NCBI GenBank assembly: GCA_021800795.1
Contig: JAJYYO010000026.1
Location: forward strand, 1-52,758
Source: Pseudomonadota bacterium
GTDB taxonomy: Bacteria; Pseudomonadota; Gammaproteobacteria; Burkholderiales; Gallionellaceae
Reading direction: 5' to 3'
DNA length: 52,758 nt
Position 1 is the first letter of the stretch. Every line of letters starts with the position of its first letter. Of this stretch, positions 35,050 to 43,976 are shown in pieces. The position numbers and the translations under genes are program-made. The notes under the pieces are model-generated. The model was not told the DNA's origin, made no database searches, and was given only the letters and a program-made list of their open reading frames with translations.

Positions 35050-35952
35050 ATGAAAAATGGCTTGCAACTGCTGGCGCGCTATCTGGCATTGTCGTTTGCC
35101 GCCCTGCTGCTTGGTGCATGCAGCACTCCACCCCAACCTGTCCTATCGCCACCGCCTGTTATCGTAAAACCGCCACCTAAAATCGCGCTGGTGCTGGGCG
35201 GCGGCGGAACGCGCGGCTTTGCCCATGTCGGCGTCATCAAGGCGCTGGAGGCGCAGGGCATAGTTCCGGATATCATTGTCGGAACCAGTGTCGGCGCTGC
35301 GGTAGGCGCCTTGTATGCCGCAGGCTACACGGGATTCCAGTTGCAGGAAATGTCCATCCCGATGAAAGAGGAAAAGGTGGTTGACTGGTCCTGGCCCAAT
35401 CGCGGCCTGTTCACCGGAAAACCGCTGGAGACTTTTATCAATAACGCGGTCAAACAGGCGCCTCTCGAAAAACTGCGCCGCACCTTCGCAGCGGTTGCGA
35501 CGGATCTGGCCAGCGGTGAAGAAATCGTGTTTCGTACCGGCAACACGGGGCTTGCCGTCAGCGCATCCTGTGCGGTTCCCGGCGTATTTCAGCCCGTCGT
35601 CATCAATCATCGCAGCTATGTGGATGGCGGTCTGGTCAGCCCGGTACCCGTATCTGCAGCGCGTGCGCTGGGGGCCGACTTTGTGATTGCCGTGAACATC
35701 TCCAATCTGCCGCAGAACAACAGGACCGACAGCACGCTGGAGGTGCTGATGCAGACCTTCGATATCATGAGCCAGACCATCAATCGTTATGAATTATTAA
35801 ATGCTGACGTGGTAATCAGGCCCGTCACAAGAGAAATCGCGCAAGGCAATCTGGAGGGCAGGCATCTGGCGATACTGGAAGGCGAAAAGGCGGTTGCAGC
35901 CATCCTGCCGGAATTGAAAGCAAAACTGGAAAAACTGCGCCACGAAAGATGA
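35050..35952 (+). CDS. Patatin-like phospholipase lipoprotein (RssA/NTE type)
   Basis: 300 residues from the ATG at 35050, chosen because it gives a proper lipoprotein signal with lipobox LLGAC (Cys24) and a proline-rich linker. The patatin domain has the oxyanion loop GGGGTRG (50-56), the nucleophile elbow GTSVG (Ser80) and the catalytic Asp in VDGGLVSP. It should hydrolyse acyl esters, probably phospholipid-derived, while anchored to a membrane facing the periplasm. It is followed by a strong terminator. Confidence 0.9.
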   Translation: MKNGLQLLARYLALSFAALLLGACSTPPQPVLSPPPVIVKPPPKIALVLGGGGTRGFAHVGVIKALEAQGIVPDIIVGTSVGAAVGALYAAGYTGFQLQEMSIPMKEEKVVDWSWPNRGLFTGKPLETFINNAVKQAPLEKLRRTFAAVATDLASGEEIVFRTGNTGLAVSASCAVPGVFQPVVINHRSYVDGGLVSPVPVSAARALGADFVIAVNISNLPQNNRTDSTLEVLMQTFDIMSQTINRYELLNADVVIRPVTREIAQGNLEGRHLAILEGEKAVAAILPELKAKLEKLRHER

Positions 35953-35981
35953 GTTGCAGCGTTCATAGCCGCTTGTAATTG

Positions 35982-36008
35982 AAAAACCCCGGCATAACCG
36001 GGGTTTTT
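35982..36008. terminator. Bidirectional terminator between the patatin and ene-reductase genes
   Basis: AAAAACCCCGG (35982-35992), loop CATAA and CCGGGGTTTTT (35998-36008) form a perfect 11-bp stem with T-runs on both strands, so it can end transcription of the plus-strand helicase-patatin unit and the minus-strand ene-reductase. A short 7-bp repeat (TTACCAC) follows at about 36012-36026. Confidence 0.92.
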
Positions 36009-36047
36009 AACTTACCACTTACCACTTGCTGATCGCTACCGGCTGGT

Positions 36048-37115
36048 TTAGTAGTCCGTGTAGCCTTTTTCTCCAGGCGTATAAAAGGTGTCGAAATCAG
36101 GTGGGGTTAATTCGCTGCCTGCGCGCAGTTTTTCAACCAGATCCGGATTGGAGATGAAAGGACGACCGAAAGCCACCAGATCGCCGCGCTGCGCATCAAG
36201 ATCGCTATTGGCACGGGCCAGATCGTAACCGCCGGAGAGGATGTAACGCCCCTTGAATTCGGCGCGAATTTTTGCCTTCAATACAGGACTGACTTCAGGG
36301 GCACCCATCGAGCTGTGATCGACAACATGGATGTAAACCAGACCGATGGCGTTGAGCTCAGTCATCAGCAGTTCGTACATCGCATCCATCTCTGGATCGG
36401 CTGCCGTGCCGTTGAACACGCCATACGGCGAGATGCGCATGCCGATGTGTTCCGCACCGATCGCGGCGGCAGTCGCCTTGGCCACTTCCACTGCAAAACG
36501 GATGCGGTTTTCGATGCTGCCGCCCCATGCGTCGGTACGCTGATTGGTGGCGCTGTTGAGAAACTGATCGATCAGATAGCCGTTCGCCGCATGCAGTTCG
36601 ATGCCGTCAAAACCCGCCTCGATCGCGTTTTTTGCAGCCGCCGCATATTCCGCGATGGCGCTGACTATGTCAGCGTCCGTCATCTCGGCAGGCACGGGGT
36701 AGGGCTGCATGCCGCTGGCATCCGTCCACATCTCGCCGGGAGCGGCAAGGGCGGAGGGCGCGAGTATTTTCGTGCCTGGCTGCATGTTGGCCGGATGGCT
36801 GACGCGACCGGTGTGCATCAGTTGCACGAAGATGTGGCCGCCGGCCTTGTGCACGCTGTCTGTCACTCCCCGCCAGCCTGCGATCTGCTCGATGCTGAAC
36901 AGACCGGGCTGACGCGCATAGCCCAGGCCGTTCGGAGAAGGGGAGGTGCCTTCGGCGATCAGCAGGCCCGCGCCGGCGCGTAATCCGTAATATTTGGCCA
37001 TCAGTTGGTTCGGGATATTTCCGGTTGCGCGGCAGCGCGTCAGCGGCGCCATGACGATGCGGTTTTTCAATTGCAGCTTGCCCAACGAGATCGGGGTGAA
37101 CAGGGTAGTAGTCAT
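36048..37115 (-). CDS. nemA: Old yellow enzyme family ene-reductase (NemA-like)
   Basis: 355 residues, a TIM-barrel FMN oxidoreductase. Family marks are KNRIVMAPLTRCRA (FMN-binding), FVQLMHTGRVSHP, the substrate-binding His/Asn pair in ELHAANGYLIDQFLNS, and GGSIENRIRF. It reduces activated C=C bonds of enals, enones, maleimides or nitro compounds with NAD(P)H. Its neighbourhood of aldehyde and redox genes supports a detoxification role. The natural substrate is unknown. Confidence 0.92.
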   Translation of the reverse strand: MTTTLFTPISLGKLQLKNRIVMAPLTRCRATGNIPNQLMAKYYGLRAGAGLLIAEGTSPSPNGLGYARQPGLFSIEQIAGWRGVTDSVHKAGGHIFVQLMHTGRVSHPANMQPGTKILAPSALAAPGEMWTDASGMQPYPVPAEMTDADIVSAIAEYAAAAKNAIEAGFDGIELHAANGYLIDQFLNSATNQRTDAWGGSIENRIRFAVEVAKATAAAIGAEHIGMRISPYGVFNGTAADPEMDAMYELLMTELNAIGLVYIHVVDHSSMGAPEVSPVLKAKIRAEFKGRYILSGGYDLARANSDLDAQRGDLVAFGRPFISNPDLVEKLRAGSELTPPDFDTFYTPGEKGYTDY

Positions 37116-37184
37116 ATATTTTCCTTATAATCGTTATAAAAACTCGCGCAGGGGTGCGTGAGCAATGCATCTTGGTTGTGTCTG

Positions 37185-37574
37185 TTACGGTCTTTCCTCG
37201 TACTGCGGCGCATCGTCGCAGATTTCATGCCATTCTGCCTTGGAGCCCACAAAAATGTGCGCTGACACCTTACCCTCCACCGGCGTATCCAGCGTGCCGA
37301 TGCGCACCCGCACCGTTTCGGGGGCGCTTTCCCGTCGGCCTGCGATGGGGGAACCGCAGTTACCGCAAAACAGGCGGGAGACGCCTGCCGCATTGCGGTA
37401 ATCGCGCAACTCTCCCTTCACGACGCGAAAGTCGGCCGCCGCGATCGGGGTGGCTGCATTGAATGCAGAACCGTTTGCCTTGCGGCAACGGGAACAATGG
37501 CAATAAAAGATGGGTCCCAGCGGACCGGTGATTTCGTATTCAACCGCACCGCATAAACAGCTGCCTTTGTGCAT
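37185..37574 (-). CDS. GFA/CENP-V family zinc-binding protein
   Basis: 129 residues. The zinc-binding cysteines appear as CLCGAVEY, CHCSRCRK and CGNC, the pattern of the glutathione-dependent formaldehyde-activating (GFA)/CENP-V fold. Most members lack proven Gfa activity, so a formaldehyde role should not be assumed although a formaldehyde operon lies 10 kb away. It is on the minus strand, 21 nt from the YceI gene that precedes it in transcription. Confidence 0.88.
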   Translation of the reverse strand: MHKGSCLCGAVEYEITGPLGPIFYCHCSRCRKANGSAFNAATPIAAADFRVVKGELRDYRNAAGVSRLFCGNCGSPIAGRRESAPETVRVRIGTLDTPVEGKVSAHIFVGSKAEWHEICDDAPQYEERP

Positions 37575-37595
37575 CGCGTTCTCCCGGGATAACGG

Positions 37596-38162
37596 TTATT
37601 GCTTCATGGATTCGACGGGTATGGTCAGGGTAACTTCGTCGCTGACGTAAGGCGCATATTTGCCCATATTGAATTCGGAGCGCTTGATCCTGGTGGTGGC
37701 GTTCGCCCCGCAGGCGTCTTTTTTCATCATCGGATGCGGCATGCACAGCATGGAGGTCACGGTCAGCGTCACCGGCTTGGTGATGCCCTTGATGGTCAGA
37801 TCGCCGTCGACTTCGACCACTTTATCCCCGTCAAATTTGAACTTGTCGGACTTGAAAGTAATGGTCGGATATTTTGCCGTATCGAAGAAATCCTCTCCCT
37901 GCAGATGCCCGTTAAATACGGGATAGCCGCTGTCAACCGAGGTGGCATCGATGGTGACATCCGCAGAGCCCGTTTTGGCGGCGCGATCCAGTGTAATGGT
38001 GCCCTTGACCGTGTCGAAACGGCTTGACTGGGTGGAATAGCCGAAGTGACTGTACTCGAAACGCGGCTTGGTGTGATTGGTGTCGAGCACATAGGTTTCC
38101 GGTGCAGCAAAGGCGAGGGAAGAGAACGATGCGGCGATGCACAGGGCAATGATTTTTTTCAT
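37596..38162 (-). CDS. YceI-family periplasmic lipid-binding protein
   Basis: 188 residues from the ATG at 38162, chosen because it starts a clear signal peptide (MKKIIALCIAASFSSLAFA); the longer frame to 38270 is spurious. YceI motifs: DTNHTKPRFEYSHFGYST, VDATSVDS-type TIDATSVDSG, GEDFFDTAKYPTITFKS and GDLTIKGITKPV. YceI proteins are beta-barrels that bind polyisoprenoid or ubiquinone-like lipids in the periplasm. The start overlaps the stop of a second YceI gene by 4 nt. Confidence 0.93.
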   Translation of the reverse strand: MKKIIALCIAASFSSLAFAAPETYVLDTNHTKPRFEYSHFGYSTQSSRFDTVKGTITLDRAAKTGSADVTIDATSVDSGYPVFNGHLQGEDFFDTAKYPTITFKSDKFKFDGDKVVEVDGDLTIKGITKPVTLTVTSMLCMPHPMMKKDACGANATTRIKRSEFNMGKYAPYVSDEVTLTIPVESMKQ

Positions 38163-38761
38163 GGTTTTTTCCTTGGTAGTGGGTTGGATAAAGGTGAGGC
38201 AGGTGCTGCAAGAACGGTGAAATGAAACCTGATTTGTACGTCGTCGGCAACGGTGTCCAGATCGGTCCATTCACCGATACCGATGCCATAATCCAGACGC
38301 TTGATATTGAAACTGCCGTCGAACGAGCCTTGATTGCCATCGGTCTTAAAAGTCACGGGTGCGCTCACCTCCCGGGTCTGCCCCTTGAGGGTGAGTTTGC
38401 CTGTGATCTGATAGCGATTGCCGCCCAACGCCTTGATGCCGGTGGATACAAAACTGCCCAGCGGATACAGTCGGGTATTGAACCAGAGTTTGCCGGCAAT
38501 GGATTCATTGGCATCCTGCGAACCCGTGTCGATGCTGGCAAGCGCCACGTCGATGTGCGCCCGGGCGCCGGCAAGTTTCGCAGGGTCGAACGAGAGTTGC
38601 GCGGCAAACTGGCCGAATTTGCCTTCCATGGGTACGCCCATTTGTTTGTAGCCAAAGGTCAGCGTGCTTTGCGCCTGTTGCAACTGATTGTACTCCGTTG
38701 CCGATGCCAAAAATGGGCTCAGCAAAAGCGCAAGCGCGATGATTTTTTTCAGTAAATTCAT
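38159..38761 (-). CDS. Second YceI-family protein
   Basis: 200 residues with a signal peptide ending near SATE. It is a divergent paralogue of the downstream YceI protein; shared points are the DVALASIDTGSQDANESI region, LWFNTRLYPLGSF and GKLTLKGQTREVSAPV. It ends with a Pro-rich tail not seen in the other copy. The ATG overlaps the cytochrome b561 stop (ATGA). The b561-YceI-YceI order is a known association that suggests quinone or isoprenoid redox chemistry at the inner membrane. Confidence 0.9.
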   Translation of the reverse strand: MNLLKKIIALALLLSPFLASATEYNQLQQAQSTLTFGYKQMGVPMEGKFGQFAAQLSFDPAKLAGARAHIDVALASIDTGSQDANESIAGKLWFNTRLYPLGSFVSTGIKALGGNRYQITGKLTLKGQTREVSAPVTFKTDGNQGSFDGSFNIKRLDYGIGIGEWTDLDTVADDVQIRFHFTVLAAPASPLSNPLPRKKP

Positions 38762-39288
38762 GATCTTTTCCCAGGCAACATGCGGGCGAGCACGTCATCC
38801 TTGTCGATAAAACGATGCTTGAGGGCGGCGGCGATGTGGATAATCACCAGCGCCAGCAGCGTGTAATTGAGCGTTTCATGCACCACGCCCAGCAGAAGAC
38901 CCAACGCCTTATCCTTGTCCAGCAGATCGGGCAGCGGCAGCACGCCAAACCATACCGTCTGCACGCCCTTGGCGGAGCTCATCAGCCAGCCGGACAGCGG
39001 GACTGCCATAATCAGCAGATAGAGCAGGGCGTGCACGGCACTGCTTGCGGTCTGTTGCCAGCGCGGCATAAGCAGGGCCGGTGGCCGGTGCGTAGTACGC
39101 CAAGCAAGACGCAATATCGCCAGCAGCAATACCGTGATGCCCGCCCATTTATGATAGCTGTACAGATGCAGTTTTGCCGGTGACAGCTTCAAGCCATGCA
39201 TGTAAAGACCCAGCGGGAACAGCACGAAAATCAGCAGGGCGATCAGCCAGTGCAACACGATTGCCGTTGTGGTGTAGCGTGCGGTCAT
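38758..39288 (-). CDS. Cytochrome b561 (CybB family)
   Basis: 176 residues from the ATG at 39288, which follows the pirin stop by one base; a start at 39306 would overlap pirin and add 6 residues. Four transmembrane helices carry candidate haem ligands: His in IVLHWLIALLIF, His in LYSYHKWAG, and His in VVHETLNYTLL and LVIIHIAAALKHRF. The protein should move electrons across the inner membrane, classically from quinol to a periplasmic acceptor. It is cotranscribed with pirin and two YceI genes. Confidence 0.9.
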   Translation of the reverse strand: MTARYTTTAIVLHWLIALLIFVLFPLGLYMHGLKLSPAKLHLYSYHKWAGITVLLLAILRLAWRTTHRPPALLMPRWQQTASSAVHALLYLLIMAVPLSGWLMSSAKGVQTVWFGVLPLPDLLDKDKALGLLLGVVHETLNYTLLALVIIHIAAALKHRFIDKDDVLARMLPGKRS

Positions 39289-39289
39289 T

Positions 39290-40123
39290 TTAAGCAAGTC
39301 TTCCATTTCTAAAGTCGTCCAGCGTCTGATGAATCTCCTCCTGCGTATTCATCACGAACGGCCCGTATTGAGCTATGGGTTCATTCAACGGATGACCGGC
39401 AATCAATATCAAACGGGTATCCGTCTCAGCGTTAAGCGTCACGCCACCCCCCGCGCTCAAAATCCCCATGCGGCGCGACTCGACCGCTGTGTCGCCGACT
39501 TTAACCGCGCCCCGATAGACGTAGATGAAGGCGTTGTGCGTTGCCGGTATCTCGGTCGAAAATTCGCTGCCGGCAGGCAAGTGGACATCCAGAAACAGCG
39601 GCTCGGTGTCCGGGCGGGTGATGGCGCCTTGAACGCCGCAGCTGCTGCCTGCGATGACCCGCACGGTTACGCCACCTGTCGTTACATATTCAGGAATGGA
39701 GTCGCTTGCAAAGTCCCGATACCAGGGGTCGCTCATCTTGCGTTTCGCGGGCAGATTAAGCCAGAGCTGGAAGCCTTCCATCACACCCTCTTCCTGTTCG
39801 GGCATTTCGGAATGAATCACGCCGCGCCCGGCGGTCATCCACTGTACGCCGCCGTTATCCAGCAGGCCTTCGTGGCCTGCGCTGTCACGGTGACGCATAC
39901 GACCGGACAGCATATAGGTCACCGTCTCGAAGCCGCGATGCGGGTGATCGGGAAAACCTGCAATGTAATCGTCCGGTACGTCGCTGCCGAACGCGTCCAG
40001 CATCAGAAAAGGATCGAGACGGCGTTGCAGCTTGCCGGTCAGCACGCGGGTCAGTTTGACGCCTGCGCCATCCGAAGTGTCGATGCCTGCTATCACTTGT
40101 TCAATGTGGCGGGTTTGGAACAT
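39290..40123 (-). CDS. Pirin family protein
   Basis: 277 residues from the ATG at 40123, which has AGGAAGG upstream; the longer frame from 40162 is unlikely. The N-terminal cupin keeps the metal site HPHRGFETVTYML together with the downstream His/Glu of WMTAGRGVIHSEMPEQ. Pirins bind Fe and act as quercetinases or redox-sensitive regulators. It is the first gene of the pirin-b561-YceI-YceI unit and is divergent from a LysR gene, which probably controls it. Confidence 0.92.
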   Translation of the reverse strand: MFQTRHIEQVIAGIDTSDGAGVKLTRVLTGKLQRRLDPFLMLDAFGSDVPDDYIAGFPDHPHRGFETVTYMLSGRMRHRDSAGHEGLLDNGGVQWMTAGRGVIHSEMPEQEEGVMEGFQLWLNLPAKRKMSDPWYRDFASDSIPEYVTTGGVTVRVIAGSSCGVQGAITRPDTEPLFLDVHLPAGSEFSTEIPATHNAFIYVYRGAVKVGDTAVESRRMGILSAGGGVTLNAETDTRLILIAGHPLNEPIAQYGPFVMNTQEEIHQTLDDFRNGRLA

Positions 40124-40190
40124 GGTCGGCCTTCCTGTAAGAGTGATTGCATGGTAGAGCATGCTAAGGAATAGATAAAGACGCCAATTC

Positions 40191-40205
40191 GGGATAGACT
40201 ATCCC
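40191..40205. promoter_or_regulatory. Palindrome between pirin operon and LysR gene
   Basis: GGGATAG (40191-40197), a central A and CTATCCC (40199-40205) form a perfect 7-bp inverted repeat that ends 4 nt before the lysR ATG at 40210. The position leaves no room for a Shine-Dalgarno sequence, so this may be the autoregulatory operator over the transcription start of a leaderless or short-leader mRNA. It could also be the LysR binding site for the divergent operon. Confidence 0.5.
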
Positions 40206-40209
40206 GCAA

Positions 40210-41109
40210 ATGGAACAACTATCCGCTGACGACTACATTCTTTTTGCGACCATTGCTGAATTTCACAGCATGGTGCGTGCGGCTGAACATTTGTCCATCC
40301 CCAAGGCCACGGTCTCGCGCCGTTTGACCAATATGGAAACCGCACTCGCGCAAAAGCTGCTGATACGCACCACCCGCCGTCTGACGCTCACCGATTTCGG
40401 TCAGGAGTTTCTTGACCATTGCCGTCGCGTGGCGGAAGAAGTCGCCGCCGCACAGGACTTCGTGCGCAGTCAGGAATCCAAACCGCACGGGCGTTTGCGC
40501 GTTTCCATGCCGGGCGATTATGCCAGGGGACATTTCTCGCGCGCCATCGCCACTTTCATCGAAAGCTACCCCGAGATACAGCTCGATCTGGACCTGTCAT
40601 CCAGACGCGTCGATCTGATCGCTGAACGCTATGATCTGGCAATACGCATGGGGGATTTGAGCGACGATGCGACCCTGGTTGCGAAAAAAATCGACGAACA
40701 ACACTTCGCGCTTTATGCCAGCCCCATCTATCTGGCGCTTCATGCTGCGCCACTCTCTCCCGACGATCTGGCGCATCATCAGGCGGTGCGCCTGCTCTCC
40801 GACCGAGGGAGCGCCGTTCCCTGGAAGCTATTGAGCGGCAAGGAGGAATGGGAGGGCGTGCCGCCCGGACGGCTTACCTTGAATTCTCCCGACATGATCC
40901 AGCAGTTGTTGCTCGATGGCGCGGGTATCGCCGCCCTGCCGTGCAGTTTTACAACTGACGATGTGCGCGAGGGACGCCTGGTGCGCGTGTTGCCGGAATG
41001 GTCATTGCCGGCCGTACCTGCCTGGGCGGTGATGCCGATGCGCCGTTATCTGCCCGCCAAGACGCGCGCGTTTTTAGCGCATCTTGAGCGCTTCATGGAA
41101 CGCGGCTGA
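40210..41109 (+). CDS. LysR-family transcriptional regulator
   Basis: 299 residues. The N-terminal winged HTH (SMVRAAEHLSIPKATVSRRLTNMETAL) and the type-2 periplasmic-binding-like effector domain (about 90-295, GRLRVSMPGDYARG at its start) are typical of the CrgA/DsdC-like group. The inducer is unknown. Divergent orientation to the pirin-b561-YceI operon suggests control of that operon and of its own gene. Confidence 0.92.
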   Translation: MEQLSADDYILFATIAEFHSMVRAAEHLSIPKATVSRRLTNMETALAQKLLIRTTRRLTLTDFGQEFLDHCRRVAEEVAAAQDFVRSQESKPHGRLRVSMPGDYARGHFSRAIATFIESYPEIQLDLDLSSRRVDLIAERYDLAIRMGDLSDDATLVAKKIDEQHFALYASPIYLALHAAPLSPDDLAHHQAVRLLSDRGSAVPWKLLSGKEEWEGVPPGRLTLNSPDMIQQLLLDGAGIAALPCSFTTDDVREGRLVRVLPEWSLPAVPAWAVMPMRRYLPAKTRAFLAHLERFMERG

Positions 41110-41201
41110 CCAGGGGGATAATTTGTCAGCGCGATGTGGCTTGTAATATTTCCGGCATAAAATATCCGGACATCCTTGTAATCAATAATATACATAAAAC
41201 C

Positions 41202-43880
41202 ATGTCAAAACATTATCTTGCATCACTGTTCTCACCTGAATCCGTAGCTGTTTTTGGCGCAAGCGATCGCGTCGATTCGGTCGGCCAGATCGTTTTTCAC
41301 AACATGCTGGAGAGCGGGTTTCAGGGTGCGCTCTATCCGGTCAATTCCCGTGTCGCCGAAGTGCAGGGGCAGCGTGCCTACGCATCGATTGCCGAAATCG
41401 AGGACACGGTCGAACTGGTGGTGATTGCCACACCGCCGCAAACCGTTCCCGACATCATCGAGGAATGCGGCAAGCACGGGGTCAAGGCAGCGGTCATCAT
41501 CACCGCCGGCTTCGGCGAAATCGGCGCCGAGGGTCAGGAGTTGGAACGCCGCCTGCTGGACAACGCCAAACGCTACGGCATACGCCTGATCGGCCCCAAC
41601 TGCCTGGGCGTGATGCGCCCCGGAATAGGGCTGAATGCCACCTTCAACAAGGGCGGTGCGAATACCGGCAATCTGGCGCTGGTTTCCCAGTCAGGCGCCT
41701 TGTGCACCGCCATACTGGACTGGGCGCAGACCAACGATGTGGGTTTTTCCAGCGTGGTATCGATGGGTTCGTCCGCCGATGTGGATTTCGGCGAAACCCT
41801 GGACTATCTGGTATCCGACCCGGAGACACAGAACATCCTGTTGTATATCGAGGGGATACGCGAGTCGCGCCGCTTCATGAGCTCCTTGCGCGCCGCCGCC
41901 CGCGTCAAGCCGGTGATCCTGATCAAGGTCGGTCGCCACGAGGCAGGCTCCAAGGCTGCCATGTCGCATACCGCCTCATTGGTCGGCTCGGACGATGCAT
42001 TCGACGCCGCCGTGCGCCGCGCCGGCGTGGTGCGGGTACAGTCTGTGACGCAACTGTTCTCGGCCGCCAAGGCCTTGTCCTGCGGTTTTCATCCTTCCGG
42101 AAACCGTCTGGCGATCGTCACCAACGGCGGCGGGCCGGGCGTGATGGCCACCGATCGCGCATCCGACCTGGGACTTGTCATGGCCAGCCTGTCTGATGCC
42201 ACCATCGTGCGCCTGAATGAGGTATTGCCGCCCAACTGGTCGCACGGCAATCCGGTGGACATCATCGGCGACGCACAGGCCGACCGCTATCAGCATGCGG
42301 TTGCCGCCTGCCTGGAAGATCCGAATGTGGATGGCGTGCTGACCATACTGACCCCGCAGGCGATGACCAAGCCTCTGGCAGCTGCGGAAGTCGTCATTGC
42401 GTTGGCCAACCAGTACAAAAAACCGCTGCTGACCTGCTGGATGGGCGAGGCGCAGGTGGCCGAGTCGCGCCGCCTGTTCGCGCATTCCAGAAAGCCGAAC
42501 TTCCGCACGCCGGAGCCCGCAGTCGAGGTGTTTTCCTACCTGTCAGATTACTATCAGAACCAGAAATTGCTGATGCAGATGCCGGAACCGCTGGCGCATC
42601 AGCTGGCGCCCGATGTAGAGGGCGCGCGTATGGTGATCGAAGGCGCACTGATGGACAAGCGTAAAGTATTGAGCGAAATGGAATCGAAGGCATTGCTTGC
42701 GGCTTTCCATATTCCGGTCGCGCAAACCATGATCGCCCGCTCCCCCAACGAGGCGCTCTTGATTGCACAGCAACTGGGCTTTCCGGTGGCAATGAAGGTC
42801 AATTCGCGCGACATCACTCACAAGAGCGATGCGGGCGGCGTGAAGCTCAATCTGGGCAACGCGCAGGCGGTACGTGCGGCCTACCACGAGATCACCGAGA
42901 ATATTAAACACAACCGTCCCGGGGCTCACGTGGATGGCATCTCCATACAGCCGATGATCGTCAAACCCAACGGGCGTGAGCTGATGGTAGGCGTGATCTG
43001 CGATCCGATATTCGGCCCTGTGATCACCTTCGGTGCAGGCGGCACCATGGTGGAAGTGATGGGCGATGCCGAAGTAACTTTGCCGCCGCTCAATTCCTTC
43101 CTGGCCCGCGATCTCATCAGCCGAACCCATGTCTCGAAGCTGCTGGGCGCATTCCGCCATATGCCGCCCGCAGACATGGCTGCGCTGGAGTCCGTGTTGT
43201 TGCGCGTCTCTGAAATGGTCTGCGAATTGCCGATGCTCACCGAAATGGACATCAATCCGCTGATCCTGGACGAGCATGGCGTGCTGGCCGCCGATGCGCG
43301 CGTGGTGGTGGAATTCAGGCAGCCGAGCGCGGATCGATATTCGCACATGGCGATTTACCCTTACCCTGCCCATCTGGTCAACCACTGGCAGCTGGCCGAC
43401 GGCATGGACATCACCATACGCCCGATCAGGCCGGAGGATGCCGAACTGGTTCAGACATTTGTGCGCAATCTGTCGGAACAGTCGCGCTTCTTCCGCTTCA
43501 TGAACAGCGTGCAGGAATTGAGTCAAACGATGCTGGTGCGCTTCACGCAGATCGACTACAGCCGCGAAATGGCGCTGATCGCAGTGACCGAACTGCAAGG
43601 CCGTGAAGTGGAGCTGGGGGTTGCGCGCTTTGCGATCAATCCGGATGGCGAAAGTTGCGAATTCGCGCTGGTCATCGCCGATCAAATGCATGGCAAAGGA
43701 CTGGGGCAACGCCTGATGACGACCCTGATGGATGCGGCCCGCTCCAAAGGGCTGAAATCGATTGTGGGCGAAGTGCTCAAAAACAACACCGACATGCTGC
43801 ATCTGATGGACAGGCTGGGTTTTGAAGTCGAGACCAGCAAGGACGACGACAGCATCAAGTCGGTTCGCAAGGCGCTTTAA
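41202..43880 (+). CDS. pat: Pat-type protein: NDP-forming acyl-CoA synthetase fused to GNAT acetyltransferase
   Basis: 892 residues from the ATG at 41202; the ATG at 41136 adds 22 unsupported residues. Parts in order: CoA-binding domain (FGASDRVDSVGQIVF), succinyl-CoA ligase-like domains (LVSQSGALCTAILDW), an ATP-grasp domain (about 500-710, MKVNSRDITHKSDAGGV) and a C-terminal GNAT domain (about 725-892, IRPIRPEDAELVQTF and HGKGLGQRLM). This is the layout of protein lysine acetyltransferase Pat/YfiQ, which acetylates and inactivates acetyl-CoA synthetase and other enzymes. The His in the CoA-ligase part of active synthetases could not be confirmed. An HDAC-family deacetylase gene follows. Confidence 0.88.
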   Translation: MSKHYLASLFSPESVAVFGASDRVDSVGQIVFHNMLESGFQGALYPVNSRVAEVQGQRAYASIAEIEDTVELVVIATPPQTVPDIIEECGKHGVKAAVIITAGFGEIGAEGQELERRLLDNAKRYGIRLIGPNCLGVMRPGIGLNATFNKGGANTGNLALVSQSGALCTAILDWAQTNDVGFSSVVSMGSSADVDFGETLDYLVSDPETQNILLYIEGIRESRRFMSSLRAAARVKPVILIKVGRHEAGSKAAMSHTASLVGSDDAFDAAVRRAGVVRVQSVTQLFSAAKALSCGFHPSGNRLAIVTNGGGPGVMATDRASDLGLVMASLSDATIVRLNEVLPPNWSHGNPVDIIGDAQADRYQHAVAACLEDPNVDGVLTILTPQAMTKPLAAAEVVIALANQYKKPLLTCWMGEAQVAESRRLFAHSRKPNFRTPEPAVEVFSYLSDYYQNQKLLMQMPEPLAHQLAPDVEGARMVIEGALMDKRKVLSEMESKALLAAFHIPVAQTMIARSPNEALLIAQQLGFPVAMKVNSRDITHKSDAGGVKLNLGNAQAVRAAYHEITENIKHNRPGAHVDGISIQPMIVKPNGRELMVGVICDPIFGPVITFGAGGTMVEVMGDAEVTLPPLNSFLARDLISRTHVSKLLGAFRHMPPADMAALESVLLRVSEMVCELPMLTEMDINPLILDEHGVLAADARVVVEFRQPSADRYSHMAIYPYPAHLVNHWQLADGMDITIRPIRPEDAELVQTFVRNLSEQSRFFRFMNSVQELSQTMLVRFTQIDYSREMALIAVTELQGREVELGVARFAINPDGESCEFALVIADQMHGKGLGQRLMTTLMDAARSKGLKSIVGEVLKNNTDMLHLMDRLGFEVETSKDDDSIKSVRKAL

Positions 43881-43976
43881 AATCATGATGAATCTATTTG
43901 ATTTGTAAACAAATTGCGGATACACGCTCGCGCTTTATCCACTCTGCGTTCAACAAAGGGCTATAGCCATTTTATT

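Noticed and set aside
37185..37574. Functional glutathione-dependent formaldehyde-activating enzyme
   Set aside because: Only the fold and zinc cysteines are visible; most GFA-fold proteins do not have that activity, so no such function was assigned.
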